The notes under the pieces were generated by a model. It made no database searches and was not told where the DNA came from. It worked only from the letters and a program-made list of their open reading frames with translations. A stretch of 64,000 bases of DNA from Frischella perrara (GTDB lineage Bacteria > Pseudomonadota > Gammaproteobacteria > Enterobacterales > Orbaceae): contig NZ_CP009056.1 of assembly GCF_000807275.1 (NCBI RefSeq), positions 2,419,192-2,483,191 on the forward strand, given 5' to 3'. This document shows positions 62,543 to 64,000 of this stretch, piece by piece. Each line of letters begins with the position of its first letter. Within the stretch, counting starts at the first letter, position 1. The translations under genes were made by a program, and so were the position numbers.

Positions 62543-62688
62543 CAAGAGTTAAAAATAATTTTTTAGATCTGACTATCAAATATCCATCGATTTTTTCACA
62601 CCAACTTATAATTTTGTGAGGCAGATCACAAAAATAATACGATATTTATAATATTTTTTCACTTATTACATTTATTTCTTCTGTGTTA

Positions 62689-63561
62689 ATGGATATTAAA
62701 CAATTACAACAAAAAATTACTAATATCACTATCTGGAAAAAAGGCGATCAGCGTGCTCCACATAAACCTTTATTATTACTTTATGTATTAGCACAATATA
62801 AGCAAGGTCATGATCGCTTGTTTGATTATGAAAAAGAAATTGAAAAACCTTTACATGATTTACTCGCCCGATTTGGTCCTCAGCGTAAACACTATTATCC
62901 CAATATGCCTTTTTGGCGTTTGAAAAATGACGGATTTTGGCAACTCATTAATTTTGAAAACTGCACTAATCCAATTTCGACAAGTAAAGAACCCACTAGT
63001 AAAACCCTTGCTTCACACCAAGTACTCGGTGGTTTTGATGAACAAACGTATCGACTGATAAAAACAAATCCTTCCATTATTGATCAATTAGCCGAACAAA
63101 TTTTAAGTCAGCATTTTACAGAAAGTGTGCAAGAAAACTTACTTAATCGATTTGGCTTCAACCTAATAGAGGCTAATAAATACCGAGATCCTAAATTCAG
63201 ACAAATCGTATTACGTGCATACAACTATCGATGTGCCATCTGTGGTTACGATTTAAGGCATGACTCAGTATCAATTGGTCTTGAAGCAGCTCACGTAAAA
63301 TGGAAACAACATGGCGGACCATGCATCGTTAATAATGGCTTAGCACTATGTTCATTACATCATTCCGCTTTTGATATGGGCGCTATCGGGATTGATTGTA
63401 ATCTAAAAATCAAAGTATCAAGCGGCGTAAATGGAAACCACATAGTTGAAAAACTATTTTGGGATTTCGACGGCAAAAACATCTTATTACCTCGCATGAA
63501 AAGTGATTATTTACATGACAGGTTTATTGAGTGGCATGTTAATGAGGTATTTAGGGATTAA
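62689..63561 (+). CDS. HNH restriction endonuclease with sulfur-binding-like N-terminal domain
   Basis: 290 residues. The N-terminal domain reads QRAPHKPLLLLYVLAQYKQG, LLARFGPQRKHYYPNMPFWR and LKNDGFWQL; such APHKPLLLL/FWRL proteins are, in my knowledge, often annotated as phosphorothioate-DNA-binding restriction enzymes (ScoMcrA-like). The C-terminal HNH nuclease has CAICGYDL, LEAAHVKWKQHGGP, NNGLALCSLHHSAFD. ATG 62689 is chosen over GTG 62683; neither has a clear ribosome-binding site. A winged-helix-like gene follows after 40 bases. No dnd genes are in the window, so the target is likely foreign modified DNA. A decayed copy lies at 49612-50205. Confidence 0.8.
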   Translation: MDIKQLQQKITNITIWKKGDQRAPHKPLLLLYVLAQYKQGHDRLFDYEKEIEKPLHDLLARFGPQRKHYYPNMPFWRLKNDGFWQLINFENCTNPISTSKEPTSKTLASHQVLGGFDEQTYRLIKTNPSIIDQLAEQILSQHFTESVQENLLNRFGFNLIEANKYRDPKFRQIVLRAYNYRCAICGYDLRHDSVSIGLEAAHVKWKQHGGPCIVNNGLALCSLHHSAFDMGAIGIDCNLKIKVSSGVNGNHIVEKLFWDFDGKNILLPRMKSDYLHDRFIEWHVNEVFRD

Positions 63562-63601
63562 AAACAATATCATTAAAAAATAATTTGCATAGGAGTTTAT
63601 T

Positions 63602-63853
63602 TTGAATAGAAAAATAATGAAAGATTGGATTATTGAGGCTTTACAGAATTTAGGTGGAAAAGGATGGCCAAGAGAAGTAAGTAAATATATTTGGGAACAT
63701 TACGAATCTGAACTAAAAAATGCTGGCGATACGCTCTATACTTGGCAATATGATGTACGCTGGGCTGCTCAATCATTAAGGAATGAAGGGAAATTAAAAC
63801 CTGTAAATAATCGACGTGATTTACCTTGGGAGTTATTAAAAACTAAAAACTAA
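63602..63853 (+). CDS. Small winged-helix-like protein, partner of HNH nuclease
   Basis: 83 residues. MKDWIIEALQNLGGKGWPRE, VSKYIWEHYE, WQYDVRWAAQSLRNEGKLKP, then RRDLPWELL. It resembles the N-terminal winged helix of Mrr-type restriction proteins. A TTG start at 63602 is set by a strong AGGAG six bases upstream (63591-63595); the ATG at 63617 is 21 bases away. Probably co-transcribed with the HNH gene. It may bind DNA to help target or regulate it; that is inference. Confidence 0.65.
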   Translation: MNRKIMKDWIIEALQNLGGKGWPREVSKYIWEHYESELKNAGDTLYTWQYDVRWAAQSLRNEGKLKPVNNRRDLPWELLKTKN

Positions 63854-63968
63854 ATATTTCATTAAAATTCTTATTTTAATAGTTATAAATTAAACAACTA
63901 GTGCTTTTTTATAACTTCTTTGCTACTATAAACATCCCATTATTGTTACGTACTTTTATTGGCTGAAT

Positions 63969-64000
63969 ATGAACAAAGTTAATATTCCATTACTCTGTTC
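63969..64000 (+). CDS. Possible gene start cut by window edge
   Basis: ATG at 63969 opens a frame reading MNKVNIPLLC to the end of the window. No good ribosome-binding site is seen. Too short to identify. Confidence 0.25.
   Translation, partial: MNKVNIPLLC

Noticed and set aside
62385..62579. Minus-strand 64-residue frame of Pro-Asn repeats
   Set aside because: It is only the translation of the (TTTGGG)n array; no ribosome-binding site and no sensible protein.

Overview
The window is AT-rich chromosomal DNA from a gammaproteobacterium. The housekeeping genes (fxsA-groES-groEL, rlmN-pilW, cpxRA, murI, metK-sprT, rlmJ, gor, dacB, a CysB-type regulator) look gammaproteobacterial. Low G+C combined with a type I R-M locus, polymorphic toxins and many decaying accessory genes suggests a host-associated member of the Orbaceae (Gilliamella-like). 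That placement is by feel; the 16S at 13502-15035 would settle it.

Layout. 1-9400 is core: the end of a copper-type P1B ATPase, fxsA, groESL behind a clear sigma-32 promoter, pilW-rlmN, an M15 peptidase and cpxRA. 9881-15380 is a complete rRNA operon on the minus strand (16S, tRNA-Ile, tRNA-Ala, 23S, 5S) with two promoters, two boxA sites and a terminator. 15424-26909 is core again: murI, metK with a MetJ-box-like array, sprT, rlmJ, gor, dacB, a three-gene lipoprotein operon of the LpoB/CsgG type, and rsmB.

At tRNA-Phe (27167-27242) an accessory island begins. Four decaying copies of the tRNA-Phe 3' flank (about 27236, 34200, 39905 and 44609) divide it into blocks: a type I restriction-modification locus (hsdRSM); a broken polymorphic toxin with immunity genes, a 42-residue protein, a possible IS3 transposase remnant and a PD-(D/E)XK nuclease; and an intact 790-residue polymorphic toxin followed by an array of Imm31-like immunity genes, toxin-tip fragments and a second immunity-like family. 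Beyond the last scar lie a two-gene unit (656-residue helical protein plus a NYN/LOTUS RNase-like protein) preceded by a run of nine G, then a minus-strand pseudogene, a complete but decayed copy of the HNH nuclease gene found intact at 62689, and an unrecognised protein with a cysteine-rich N-terminus.

51552-62310 is a sulfur island: sulfate uptake (sbp-cysT-cysW-cysA), a CysB-like regulator, and the converging sat-cysH-cysJ-cysI operon for reduction to sulfide. No cysC is present although CysH looks like the PAPS type. The window ends with a 118-base (TTTGGG)n array, an HNH restriction endonuclease with a probable sulfur-recognition-type N-terminus, a small winged-helix-like protein and the first codons of another gene. 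The leading candidates for something undescribed are the NYN-LOTUS two-gene unit, the toxin-tip/immunity array with its tRNA-derived scars, and the HNH locus with its hexamer array and decayed paralogue.
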